Below, in pieces: positions 6,508 through 13,065 of a stretch of 19,714 nucleotides of DNA (positions are counted from its first letter, which is position 1; every line of letters starts with the position of its first letter). This stretch comes from MGOM01 sp035693825 (GTDB lineage Bacteria; Chloroflexota; Anaerolineae; Anaerolineales; E44-bin32). The translations under genes and the position numbers were made by a program. Where the stretch lies: the NCBI GenBank assembly GCA_035693825.1, contig DASSGB010000201.1:1-19714 (forward strand). Reading direction: 5' to 3'. The notes under the pieces were generated by a model. The model searched no databases, was not told the origin of the DNA, and was given only the letters and a program-made list of their open reading frames with translations.

Positions 6508-7709
6508 CACCGGAGCCAAGCATGACCACCACCAAGACGCATTGGATCGCCGAGGAGCTGTCCAACCTGCGACAAGGCGGGCTGTTCAACACCATCCGCA
6601 CCATCGGCTCTCCGCAGGGCGCCTGGTTGACCGTCGACGGCAAACGCGTCCTCAATTTCTGCTCGAACAACTATCTCGGACTGGCCAACCATCCCCGGCT
6701 GGTCGAAGCCGCGCGCCAGGCCCTCGAGCGCTTCGGCGTGGGCCCGGCCGCGGTCCGCTCGATCGCCGGGACGATGGAGATTCACCTCGAACTCGAGCGA
6801 AGGCTGGCCGCGTTCAAGGGCGTGGAAGCCGCCATCTCGTTCCAGTCCGGTTTCAACGCCAATCTGGCCACGATTCCGGCGCTCGTCGGCAAGGAAGACG
6901 TCATCTATTCCGACGAGCTCAACCACGCCAGCATCATCGACGGTTCGCGGCTTTCCGGCGCGAGCATCGTCCGCTATGCCCACGCCGATGCGGACGACCT
7001 TCGACGGGTCATTCAGGACAACCGAAGCGCCGGCTACCGTCGCAGCCTGATCGTGAGCGATGGCGTGTTCAGCATGGACGGCGATGTGGCCCCGCTCGAG
7101 GCTCTGTGCGAGGTCGCTCGCGACCACGACTTTCTTCTGATGGTGGACGACGCGCACGGCGAAGGTGTGCTTGGACGCGGAGGTCGCGGCATCGTCGATC
7201 ACTTTGGGCTGCACGGGAAGGTGGACGTCGAGATCGGGACGCTGTCGAAGGCTTTCGGCGTGGTCGGAGGCCTGGTCGCCGGCCGGCGCGAGATCATCGA
7301 CTGGCTCCGGCAGAGGGCGCGCCCGTTTCTGTTCTCTTCGGCCATGACCGTGCCGGATGTGGCCGCCTGTCTGGCGGCGGTCGACTTGCTCGAGGAATCC
7401 GACGAGCTCGTTCGCCGCTTGTGGGAGAACACCGAATACTTCAAGGCTCAGGTGCGGGCGCTGGGATTCGACACCGGAAAGAGCGCAACGCCCATTACGC
7501 CGATCATGCTGGGCGAGGCGCCCTTGGCCCAGGCGTTCAGCCGTGAACTCTTCGACGAAGGCGTGTTCGCCATGGCCATCGGGTTTCCCACCGTGCCGCG
7601 CGGCAAGGCTCGCATTCGCGTGATGATCTCGGCCGCCCACTCCCGTGAGGACTTGGATGCAGGATTGGCGGCTTTCGAAAAGGTCGGGCGGAACCTGAAG
7701 GTGATCTGA
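6504..7709 (+). CDS. kbl: glycine C-acetyltransferase / 8-amino-7-oxononanoate synthase family enzyme
   Basis: A 401-residue PLP enzyme of the alpha-oxoamine synthase family, which condenses an amino acid with an acyl-CoA. CSNNYLGLANHP near residue 52, GVGPAAVRSIAGT, DDAHGEG (from Asp215, with His218) and GTLSKAFG with PLP-binding Lys249 are all present. The wording of these motifs matches 2-amino-3-ketobutyrate CoA ligases (threonine breakdown, usually with tdh), but Thermus-type enzymes of this branch also make the biotin precursor. No tdh or biotin gene is adjacent, so the substrate is open. ATG at 6504 has GAGG eight bases upstream and overlaps the GIY-YIG stop; an in-frame ATG at 6522 is the alternative. 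A strong terminator follows at 7757. Confidence 0.87.
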   Translation: MTPEPSMTTTKTHWIAEELSNLRQGGLFNTIRTIGSPQGAWLTVDGKRVLNFCSNNYLGLANHPRLVEAARQALERFGVGPAAVRSIAGTMEIHLELERRLAAFKGVEAAISFQSGFNANLATIPALVGKEDVIYSDELNHASIIDGSRLSGASIVRYAHADADDLRRVIQDNRSAGYRRSLIVSDGVFSMDGDVAPLEALCEVARDHDFLLMVDDAHGEGVLGRGGRGIVDHFGLHGKVDVEIGTLSKAFGVVGGLVAGRREIIDWLRQRARPFLFSSAMTVPDVAACLAAVDLLEESDELVRRLWENTEYFKAQVRALGFDTGKSATPITPIMLGEAPLAQAFSRELFDEGVFAMAIGFPTVPRGKARIRVMISAAHSREDLDAGLAAFEKVGRNLKVI

Positions 7710-7756
7710 GGACCGACCCGCCAATTCTGCTAGTTCCGGTTGCTCCGTTTGTGGAG

Positions 7757-7789
7757 CAGGGGCGGCTCGCGAGCCGCCCCTGTTTTCTT
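7757..7789 (+). terminator. intrinsic terminator after kbl-like gene
   Basis: A 26-bp perfect palindrome (13-base arms, 7757-7782, core CTCGCGAG) followed by TTTTCTT. A weaker hairpin, GCTCC..GGAGC, precedes it at 7742-7757. Classic Rho-independent terminator for the plus strand. Confidence 0.85.
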
Positions 7790-7813
7790 GGCAAAAGGGG
7801 CATGAGGTCGTTG

Positions 7814-7854
7814 CTCCAAAATGCGCCGTCCCCGTGGCGAAGCACGGGGACGGC
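7814..7854 (-). terminator. intrinsic terminator for the small minus-strand gene
   Basis: GCCGTCCCCGTG (7825-7836) pairs perfectly with 7843-7854 around GCGAAG. Read on the minus strand it is followed by GCATTTTGG, a short T run. It lies 56 bases after the stop of the gene at 7911-8132. Confidence 0.7.
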
Positions 7855-7910
7855 TCGAACCCGACTCCATTGGAGGAGAGAGTCAGCCCCGAGACGCGGG
7901 GCGGGATTCG

Positions 7911-8132
7911 TCAGGCAAACGGATCGAACCCGGGCAGGGTTCCTGCCCACTGGCAAGCCGGCCGATCCAGTGCGTTGCAGCTCACTCCGTTCGAACAGCG
8001 GTGCGCCAGGACCCGAGGCGCTTGATCGGGAAGCAGGTCGGCGGGCCAGACCAACTGGACCTCGAGCGTCACGTCCTGGCCCACGTGACCGCAGACGGCC
8101 GTCTCTTGCTGAACCCAGGCTCGCACCGCCAT
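7911..8132 (-). CDS. small conserved-looking cysteine-containing protein, unknown function
   Basis: A 73-residue protein with four cysteines: one in VCGHVGQ near residue 16, two in HRCSNGVSCN and one in PACQWAG, ending GTLPGFDPFA. The spacing suggests a small metal-binding or disulfide-bonded fold. I have the impression of similar 'C.....CN...C.WAGT.P..DPF' ends in small Chloroflexota proteins, but I cannot verify it. ATG at 8132 has AGGAAGGTG just upstream; a GTG two codons earlier is possible. Evidence for a real gene is the ribosome binding site, its own downstream terminator and the protein-like composition. Other frames here give only Arg/Pro-rich nonsense. Function is unknown. Confidence 0.65.
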   Translation of the reverse strand: MAVRAWVQQETAVCGHVGQDVTLEVQLVWPADLLPDQAPRVLAHRCSNGVSCNALDRPACQWAGTLPGFDPFA

Positions 8133-8160
8133 GGCCACCTTCCTGCTTCTACTTTACCCG

Positions 8161-8191
8161 GACACTCCTTGTCGACTTAGTGTGGAGTGTC
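8161..8191. promoter_or_regulatory. inverted repeat upstream of the small cysteine-containing gene
   Basis: GACACTCC (8161-8168) and GGAGTGTC (8184-8191) are perfect 8-bp arms with a 15-base spacer, 29 bases before the start of the minus-strand gene. The position suits an operator. No good -35/-10 pair could be placed beside it. Confidence 0.4.
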
Positions 8192-8576
8192 ATTGCCAAC
8201 CCCGGACGGAAAGCCTCCGGCGCCCCCATTAATGAAGACGACGCTCCTTGTTCGGAGCGCCCGTCGATAAGGCAAGCCCTGGCCTGGGGGCATTGTCCAG
8301 CGGCATCAATGGAGCAGCGATGTGCGGTGGGCCAGGGCAACTACCATTCTAGGGCCACTTGTGAAGGCCGTCACAGTGACGTTTGTCGCCTTTCGGAGGT
8401 GACCTGGCCGGCACTGCCGTCCCGCCCAGAGGTCATGCCGTGTAGGGCCGAAGCACCGTTCGCCTGCGCCGCAACAAGCGCAGCGCAGGCCGTCTCGCCC
8501 CGGCGGGCCCAAGCCCTCCGAACAGACTATGGGTCTCGCGGCACGCCGCTGCGCCCTACCCGGCAACCCAGGGCCA
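8192..8576. other. gene-free stretch with many inverted repeats
   Basis: No frame here reads like a protein: the open frames are Arg/Pro/Cys-rich and lack ribosome binding sites. Several hairpins can be seen, including CGCTCC..GGAGCG near 8231, CGTCACAGTGACG near 8369 and GCCTGCGC..GCGCAGGC near 8462-8490. No tRNA, RNase P, tmRNA or SRP RNA core was recognised. It lies downstream of the AmrS operon and upstream of the small cysteine gene. It may hold a structured RNA or the decayed remnant of something. Confidence 0.4.
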
Positions 8577-8909
8577 CTAGTACTGGAAGTGCGTGCGGCA
8601 GGAGACGATGCGGCGAGTGTAGTTGACGACGAAGTCCTGCAACCTGGCCTCGAGCTCCTGGAAACGGCTCGAAGCCAGGATCTCTTCCAGGCTCTCTCGA
8701 TCGGGAGCCACGAAGCCGGCCAGACGGAGGGGATGGGCGCCGTACGCGGTGTGCCAGGCCTCCGACATGGTCAGCCCGAGATGCTCCATGGCCGGCACAA
8801 ACTCGCCCAAAACGTAGTTGAAGTAGGCCTCGCGTTTGTCGGGGATCGGATCGTAGGCCAGCAGCAGTTTGACGCGACCGTTTCGGGAGGGATCCGGGCG
8901 GGAAGCCAT
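8577..8909 (-). CDS. small alpha/beta protein, unknown function
   Basis: A 110-residue protein I do not recognise by name. It has the rhythm of a dimeric ferredoxin-like (alpha/beta-barrel) domain: strand VKLLLAYDPIP, helix KREAYFNYVLGEFVPAMEHLGL, strand with AWHTAYGAHPLRLAGF, helix RESLEEILASSRFQELEARLQDF, last strand YTRRIVSCRTHF. This resembles the EthD-like gene at 2330 only in general fold. It follows the AmrS gene by 21 bases, with AGGGGA before its ATG, so the two form an operon. Whether it works with AmrS cannot be told. Confidence 0.65.
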   Translation of the reverse strand: MASRPDPSRNGRVKLLLAYDPIPDKREAYFNYVLGEFVPAMEHLGLTMSEAWHTAYGAHPLRLAGFVAPDRESLEEILASSRFQELEARLQDFVVNYTRRIVSCRTHFQY

Positions 8910-8930
8910 GCGTCCCCTGGAGCCTGCTCG

Positions 8931-10058
8931 CTACCGCACGCGACGAGGCACGCGAACAAACAAATCCGCCTCAGCCCCGAGGCGGACATGTCCTGGATCC
9001 GAAGTCCACGTGCCCGGAATGGAGGTCCCACAGCGCGGGCACGTGCCGGACGCGGTCAGATGATAGCCAAGGATGACGTAGCCCAGGCGTTGGACGAGAA
9101 CCGTCCCGCAGGCAGGGCAAGTCGTGTCCTCGTACGAACCCACCTGCCCCGGGAGATTGCCGGCATAGACGTAGCGCAGCCCGGCTTCCTGGCCGATCTC
9201 CGCCGCGCGAATCAGCGCGGAGGCGGTCGTGTTATCCGGGTCGGGCATCTTGTAGTCTTTGTGGAACGCGGTCACATGCCAGGGAATGTCCGGCGACACC
9301 GACACCAGAAATCGGGCGGCGTCCATCAGTTCCTCGGTGCTGTCGTTGAAGCCGGGCACGATCAACGTCACGACTTCGACCCAGAAGCCGGCGGCGTGCG
9401 CCATGCGAATGGTCTCCAGCACGTGGTCCAACACGCCTCCCAGGCGGCGATAGGCCGCGTCGCGCATCGTCTTCAGGTCAACCTTGTAGGCACGGACCCA
9501 CGGACGCAAGTACTCGAGGACTTCGGGCGTGGCATTGCCGTTGGACACGTAGGCGCAGATCAAACCGGCGCGGCGCGCTTCCTCGAAGATGGCGCGCGAC
9601 CATTCGGAGGTGATGAGCGGCTCGTTGTAGGAGGAAGCGATGACCTGGGCGCCCATGGCCACGCCGCCCGCCACCAGATCGGCCGGCGTCACGCGGCGCG
9701 GCGCCGCGCCCGCAGCTTCCGAGGCCGGGTCGCGCAGCGCCTGCGAGGTGACCCAGTTTTGACAGTACGGGCAGTGAAAGTCGCACCCCAGCATGCCGAA
9801 GGTCAGCGTGTCGGAGCCGGGGAGAAGATGGAAGAAGGGCTTCTTTTCGGTGGGGTCGCACTGCAGGGCGCCGACATACCCCCACGGAACCCGAAGCACC
9901 CCGCCTTCGTTGAAGCGCACCTTGCAGATTCCCCGCCGTCCGGGCCGGATCAGACACCGGTGCCCGCAGGCGAAGCATTCCACCGCGCCGTCTTCGCGGC
10001 GCCGGTAGAGCTCACCCTCGACGGTCATCGCGTCGAGGACATCCGCCAACACACTCAT
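8931..10058 (-). CDS. amrS: AmrS-type radical SAM protein
   Basis: A 375-residue radical SAM enzyme of the AmmeMemoRadiSam type (pyruvate-formate-lyase-activating-enzyme-like). The N-terminus has a CFACGHRCLIRPGRRGICKVR cysteine module, then the SAM/4Fe-4S motif CDFHCPYC followed by QNW, SYNEPL, a VDLKTM strand and GFNDS. The C-terminus adds a second cysteine pair module (CPACG and CPRCGTSIPG), probably a zinc ribbon. The usual partners, AMMECR1 and Memo-like proteins, are absent from the window or fused elsewhere. The substrate of this system is still unsettled. The start has AGAGG five bases upstream, with TATAAT at 10079-10074 on the minus strand. It is divergent from mobA. Confidence 0.88.
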   Translation of the reverse strand: MSVLADVLDAMTVEGELYRRREDGAVECFACGHRCLIRPGRRGICKVRFNEGGVLRVPWGYVGALQCDPTEKKPFFHLLPGSDTLTFGMLGCDFHCPYCQNWVTSQALRDPASEAAGAAPRRVTPADLVAGGVAMGAQVIASSYNEPLITSEWSRAIFEEARRAGLICAYVSNGNATPEVLEYLRPWVRAYKVDLKTMRDAAYRRLGGVLDHVLETIRMAHAAGFWVEVVTLIVPGFNDSTEELMDAARFLVSVSPDIPWHVTAFHKDYKMPDPDNTTASALIRAAEIGQEAGLRYVYAGNLPGQVGSYEDTTCPACGTVLVQRLGYVILGYHLTASGTCPRCGTSIPGTWTSDPGHVRLGAEADLFVRVPRRVR

Positions 10059-10073
10059 ACCGCCTCTTGAGTC

Positions 10074-10079
10074 ATTATA
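10074..10079 (-). promoter_or_regulatory. -10 box of the AmrS operon
   Basis: On the minus strand this reads TATAAT, fifteen bases before the ATG at 10058. Transcription would start close to the AGAGG ribosome binding site, giving a very short leader. No -35 hexamer is clear. Confidence 0.5.
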
Positions 10080-10105
10080 CCAAGGCCGCGAGCCGGGCCC
10101 GACGG

Positions 10106-10117
10106 TACAATCCAGTC
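10106..10117 (+). promoter_or_regulatory. -10 box of a leaderless promoter (mobA)
   Basis: TACAAT at 10106-10111 is followed by exactly six bases and the ATG at 10118. No Shine-Dalgarno lies in front of this ATG. It is back to back with the AmrS -10 box, 32 bases away. Confidence 0.55.
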
Positions 10118-10747
10118 ATGGTCACGCTCGCTGTCCAGGCCGGCGGTCTCTCACGGCGCATGGGCACGGACAAGGGCCTGGTGCTCCTGGCGGGACGGCC
10201 CCTGGTCGTGCACGTCCTCGATCGGCTGAAGCCTTTGGCCGACGAGTCGCTCGTCACCACCAATCATCCGGAGGGCTACGCCTTTCTCGGATTGCGCATG
10301 GCGAGCGATGCCGAGCCCGGGGCCGGCGCGCTGGCCGGCCTGGCAACGGCGCTGGAGGCGGCGAGCGGCGAGCGCGTCATCCTCGTGGCGTGTGACATGC
10401 CGTTCGTGCAGCCGAAGCTGGTGCGCCGCCTGCTGGAGCTGGCCGAAGACCACGACGCCGTCGTCCCGCGTCGCGCCGGCGAATTCGAACCGCTGCTGGC
10501 CGTTTATCGCCGCCGATGCCTGGAACCGATTCGCGAAGCGCTGGCCGCAGGAAAGAACCGCGTCATCAGCTTCTTCCCGTCCGTGCGCCTGCGACCGGTG
10601 GACGAAGCCGAATGGTCGCCGCTGGATCCGGCCGCACGCAGCTTCTTCAATGTCAACACCCCTGAGGATGTAGCCATCGCCGAACGTATGCTGGCCGAAG
10701 ACGGCGGCTCGCCCGAGGCCAAGCCACCCCAAGGAGACAAGCCGTGA
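10118..10747 (+). CDS. mobA: molybdenum cofactor guanylyltransferase
   Basis: A 209-residue MobA-like nucleotidyltransferase, which attaches GMP to molybdopterin to form the bis-MGD cofactor of many Mo and W enzymes. The signature loop AGGLSRRMGTDKG is at residues 8-20 with Lys19, the metal-binding Asp93 is in CDMPF, and NVNTPEDV follows near residue 185. A longer frame begins at 10067, but ATG at 10118 gives the normal family N-terminus and stands six bases after TACAAT, so I take it as the leaderless start. The last 20 residues are a charged tail. The stop overlaps the start of the desulfurase-like gene. MobA cannot be told from a general MobA-like transferase by motifs alone. Confidence 0.88.
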   Translation: MVTLAVQAGGLSRRMGTDKGLVLLAGRPLVVHVLDRLKPLADESLVTTNHPEGYAFLGLRMASDAEPGAGALAGLATALEAASGERVILVACDMPFVQPKLVRRLLELAEDHDAVVPRRAGEFEPLLAVYRRRCLEPIREALAAGKNRVISFFPSVRLRPVDEAEWSPLDPAARSFFNVNTPEDVAIAERMLAEDGGSPEAKPPQGDKP

Positions 10748-11961
10748 TGCTTGGCGACATCAACGAACTGCGACAACGCTTCCCCGCCTTGAAGAGCGGC
10801 GCGGTCTTCTTCGACAGCCCGGGCGGCACCCAGGTTCCCCAGCAGGTCATCGACCGCGTCGCCGGCTATCTGACGCACACCAATGCCAACCGCGACGGCG
10901 CGTTCGCTGCCAGCCGCGCCTCCGATGAGATCATCGAGAGCGCCCGCCGCGCCATGGCCGGCTTTCTCAACGCAGCTCACCCCGAGGAAATCGTGTTCGG
11001 GCCGAACATGACCACGCTGACCTTCGGCCTGAGCCGGGCGATGGGCCGGACGCTTCTCCCCGGCGATGAGATCATCGTCACCCATCTCGACCACGACGCC
11101 AACATCTCTCCCTGGCTGCACGTCGCCGAGGATCGAGGCTGCGTCGTGCGCTGGCTCGATTTCGACGTGGAAGACTGCACCCTGCGCCTGGACCAGCTCG
11201 ACAGCCTGCTTGGCCCGCGCACCCGGCTGGTCGCCGTAGGTTACGCCTCCAACGCCGTCGGCACCATCAATCCGGTGGCGGAAATCGTCCGCCGCGCGCA
11301 CGCGGCCGGCGCCCTGTGCTTTGTGGACGCCGTCCAATACGCGCCGCACGGCTCCATCGATGTTCAGGCCCTCGACTGCGACTTCCTCGCCGTCTCGGCG
11401 TACAAGTTCTTCGGCCCGCATCTGGGCGCGCTGTACGGCAAACTGGAGCATCTGAGTCGCCTGCGCGCTTACAAAGTCCGTCCCGCGTCGAACGTCCCTC
11501 CGGGGAAGTTCGAAACCGGCACGGGTCTTCACGAGAACATCGCCGGGACGCTGGGCGCGCTCGAATATCTGGCCTCGTTGGGCGGCGGAGCGGCGCACGA
11601 TCGAGCCGCCCTGGTCCGAGGGCTGCAGGCGATCGGCGCCTACGAGGCGTCTCTAACACGGGCCTTGATCGACTGCCTGGAAGGGATCCCGGGAGCGCAC
11701 ATCTGGGGACTGACGGACCGGGCGCGGATCAGCGAACGCGTCCCGACGGTGTCTTTCACGCGTGACGGTGTGGCCCCACGGGCCGTAGCGGAGCATCTGG
11801 CGGCAGCGGACATCTCCGTCTGGGATGGCAACTTCTACGCCCTGGCCGTCACTGAACGCCTGGGGATTGAATCGCGGGGCGGTCTGGTGCGAGTCGGGCT
11901 GGTGCACTACAACACCCTTGAGGAAATCGACCGGCTGGGGCGGGCGCTCGCCTCAGAGTGA
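10744..11961 (+). CDS. cysteine-desulfurase-like class V aminotransferase lacking the catalytic cysteine
   Basis: A 405-residue PLP enzyme of the SufS/NifS-like branch sometimes labelled 'cysteine desulfurase-like'. FDSPGGTQVP near 24, HLDHDANISPW near 117, VDAVQYAPH with Asp195 and SAYKFFGPHLG with PLP-Lys221 are present, and it ends in VRVGLVHYNTLEEID as in SufS. In SufS the loop before that carries GHHCAQP with the catalytic cysteine; here the matching stretch is DGNFYAL, with Tyr365. A persulfide mechanism at that place is therefore unlikely. The start could be GTG at 10744 (AAGGAG seven bases before, GTGA overlap with mobA) or ATG at 10747. The link with mobA hints at cofactor sulfuration, but nothing proves it. 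Confidence 0.85.
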   Translation: MMLGDINELRQRFPALKSGAVFFDSPGGTQVPQQVIDRVAGYLTHTNANRDGAFAASRASDEIIESARRAMAGFLNAAHPEEIVFGPNMTTLTFGLSRAMGRTLLPGDEIIVTHLDHDANISPWLHVAEDRGCVVRWLDFDVEDCTLRLDQLDSLLGPRTRLVAVGYASNAVGTINPVAEIVRRAHAAGALCFVDAVQYAPHGSIDVQALDCDFLAVSAYKFFGPHLGALYGKLEHLSRLRAYKVRPASNVPPGKFETGTGLHENIAGTLGALEYLASLGGGAAHDRAALVRGLQAIGAYEASLTRALIDCLEGIPGAHIWGLTDRARISERVPTVSFTRDGVAPRAVAEHLAAADISVWDGNFYALAVTERLGIESRGGLVRVGLVHYNTLEEIDRLGRALASE

Positions 11962-12109
11962 GGGCAGGAAAAAGCACAGGCAGACATCTAGGTGAGGGGG
12001 GCACCCAGACGTCCGCCTGTTGCGGAACAGTATACCTGATGCTCTTCGCCCGTCAAGGGGTGCGTGCCGGAAGTCACAAACGTGTCGGGCTTCCCGAAGC
12101 GGGTGACGG

Positions 12110-12138
12110 TTGTCGTCTGGACAGGGACGGATGATACT
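12110..12138 (+). promoter_or_regulatory. promoter of the cNMP-binding/NifU-like pair
   Basis: TTGTCG (12110-12115), a 17-base spacer and GATACT (12133-12138). Transcription would start near 12145, leaving a leader of about 49 bases that contains the inverted repeat 12153-12184. Confidence 0.5.
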
Positions 12139-12152
12139 GCTGAGGCGGGATT

Positions 12153-12184
12153 CCGGAACCTAGACTGAATTATCCTGGTTCCGG
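12153..12184. promoter_or_regulatory. inverted repeat in front of the cNMP-binding gene
   Basis: CCGGAACC (12153-12160) and GGTTCCGG (12177-12184) are perfect 8-bp arms with a 16-base spacer, ending ten bases before the TTG start. It may be an operator or an RNA stem controlling translation. Confidence 0.45.
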
Positions 12185-12193
12185 GTCCTCGCC

Positions 12194-12670
12194 TTGTTAG
12201 CTGCAGACACTCTCCAATCCCTTCCATTCTTCGCCGGCCTGAAGAAGGCCGAGATTGATCTCTTGAGCACGCGCTTCCAGGCGGAGGAACGCCCGGCGGG
12301 CTATGTGTTCTTCAACCAGGGCGAGCATGCCGACCGGCTGTACCTGGTGGTCTCCGGCAAGGTGGGCATCCGCTACAAGCCCTACGACGGAGATGTGCTG
12401 CCCGTGGCGGACATCGGGCCGGGAGGGGTCTTCGGTTGGTCCTCGGCTCTCGGCCGGCGGGCGTATACTTCCTCGGCCGTGGGCCTCGAGGCCTCCAGCA
12501 CCCTCAGCATCCGCGGGGCGGTGCTGCGCCGGCTGTGCGAGACCAATCCGGAGACGGGCGTCGTCCTGCTCGAAAGGCTGGCGGAAGTGATCGCCGAGCG
12601 ACTGCGCAACACGCATGAACACGTCATCGACATGCTGCGAAAGAACCTGCAACCCTCCTGCGAGATGTGA
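12194..12670 (+). CDS. stand-alone cyclic-nucleotide-binding domain protein
   Basis: A 158-residue protein made only of a CRP-like cyclic-nucleotide-binding domain plus the long following helix. LPFFAGLKKAEIDLLS starts the domain, then GYVFFNQGEHADRLYLVVSGKV, and a phosphate-binding-cassette-like stretch PGGVFGWSSALGRRAYTSSAV near residues 75-95; the Arg-Ala-Tyr order resembles the cAMP-binding loop. The C-terminal helix (VLLERLAEVIAERLRNTHEHV) matches the CRP dimer helix, but no helix-turn-helix follows, so it is not itself a DNA binder. The start is a TTG with no clear Shine-Dalgarno; no better start in frame exists. The TGA stop overlaps the next gene as GTGA. Confidence 0.82.
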   Translation: MLAADTLQSLPFFAGLKKAEIDLLSTRFQAEERPAGYVFFNQGEHADRLYLVVSGKVGIRYKPYDGDVLPVADIGPGGVFGWSSALGRRAYTSSAVGLEASSTLSIRGAVLRRLCETNPETGVVLLERLAEVIAERLRNTHEHVIDMLRKNLQPSCEM

Positions 12671-12945
12671 GGCTCGCCGTCCTCATGGCCGCCGCTAACC
12701 ACAGCCACAAGACCGACATCCCTGCGCGCGAACAGATGCGCGCCTTGCTCGAGCATCTATCGTCGTACATCGAGCAGTACCACGGCGGCTGGGTGCGCCT
12801 CGTCGATTTCGACGGAAAGATCCTGCGGGTCCAGATGGGCGGAGCGTGCCAGGGATGCCATCTGTCCTCCACCACGCTGCAAGGCTGGGTGGCCGGGACC
12901 GTGCGCCAATTCTTCCCGGACCTCGAGCGGATCGAGCTCGCCTGA
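12667..12945 (+). CDS. NifU C-terminal-domain-like Fe-S protein
   Basis: A 92-residue protein matching the NifU C-terminal (Nfu) domain, which carries or hands over 4Fe-4S clusters. A helix (AREQMRALLEHLSSYIEQYHGG) leads into strands LVDFDG and ILRVQMGGACQGCHLSSTTL, where Cys61 and Cys64 form the CxxC cluster site, then a helix and the final strand LERIELA. The GTG at 12667 overlaps the stop of the cNMP gene; ATG at 12685 is an alternative start, and both keep the whole domain. The operon with a cyclic-nucleotide-binding domain is unusual and suggests, as inference only, signal-dependent Fe-S work. Confidence 0.85.
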   Translation: MRLAVLMAAANHSHKTDIPAREQMRALLEHLSSYIEQYHGGWVRLVDFDGKILRVQMGGACQGCHLSSTTLQGWVAGTVRQFFPDLERIELA

Positions 12946-12966
12946 GTTCACTGCCTCCCAACCGAA

Positions 12967-12999
12967 CCGGCCGTCCTTCGACAGGCTCAGGACGGCCGG
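12967..12999. repeat. hairpin repeat, family A (copy 2)
   Basis: CCGGCCGTCC (12967-12976) pairs perfectly with GGACGGCCGG (12990-12999) around the loop TTCGACAGGCTCA. The loop matches a widespread dispersed motif and is close to that at 6182-6200. It stands between convergent genes and may stop transcription from both sides, though T runs are poor. Confidence 0.65.
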
Positions 13000-13023
13000 C
13001 GCATTTGCGCGATGGGCCCTCAC

Positions 13024-13060
13024 CTCTGCCCCTCTCCCGCTGCGCGGGAGAGGGGCAGAG
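13024..13060. repeat. hairpin repeat, family B (copy 1)
   Basis: A perfect 17-bp stem (13024-13040 with 13044-13060) with loop TGC. The core CCCCTCTCCCGC..GCGGGAGAGGGG is shared with the element at 14908-14960. It lies between the convergent NifU-like and PAP2-like genes. Confidence 0.7.
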
Positions 13061-13065
13061 ACATC

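Noticed and set aside
8270..8345. A GGAGCAGCG segment resembling part of the SRP RNA loop
   Set aside because: The expected CCGGAA-type tetraloop and the CAGG partner strand are missing.
7751..8626. Open frame of 291 codons through the intergenic region
   Set aside because: It begins inside a terminator, has no ribosome binding site and gives Arg/Pro-rich sequence; the minus-strand gene 7911-8132 explains part of it better.
8529..10070. Open frame of 513 codons on the plus strand
   Set aside because: Shadow of the AmrS operon, which carries radical SAM cysteine motifs on the other strand.
11988..12227. Minus-strand frame of 79 codons ending GEEHQVYCSATGGRLGAPLT
   Set aside because: The second half reads somewhat like a protein, but the only ATG lies inside the cNMP-binding gene and there is no ribosome binding site. 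The promoter of the plus-strand gene occupies the same bases.
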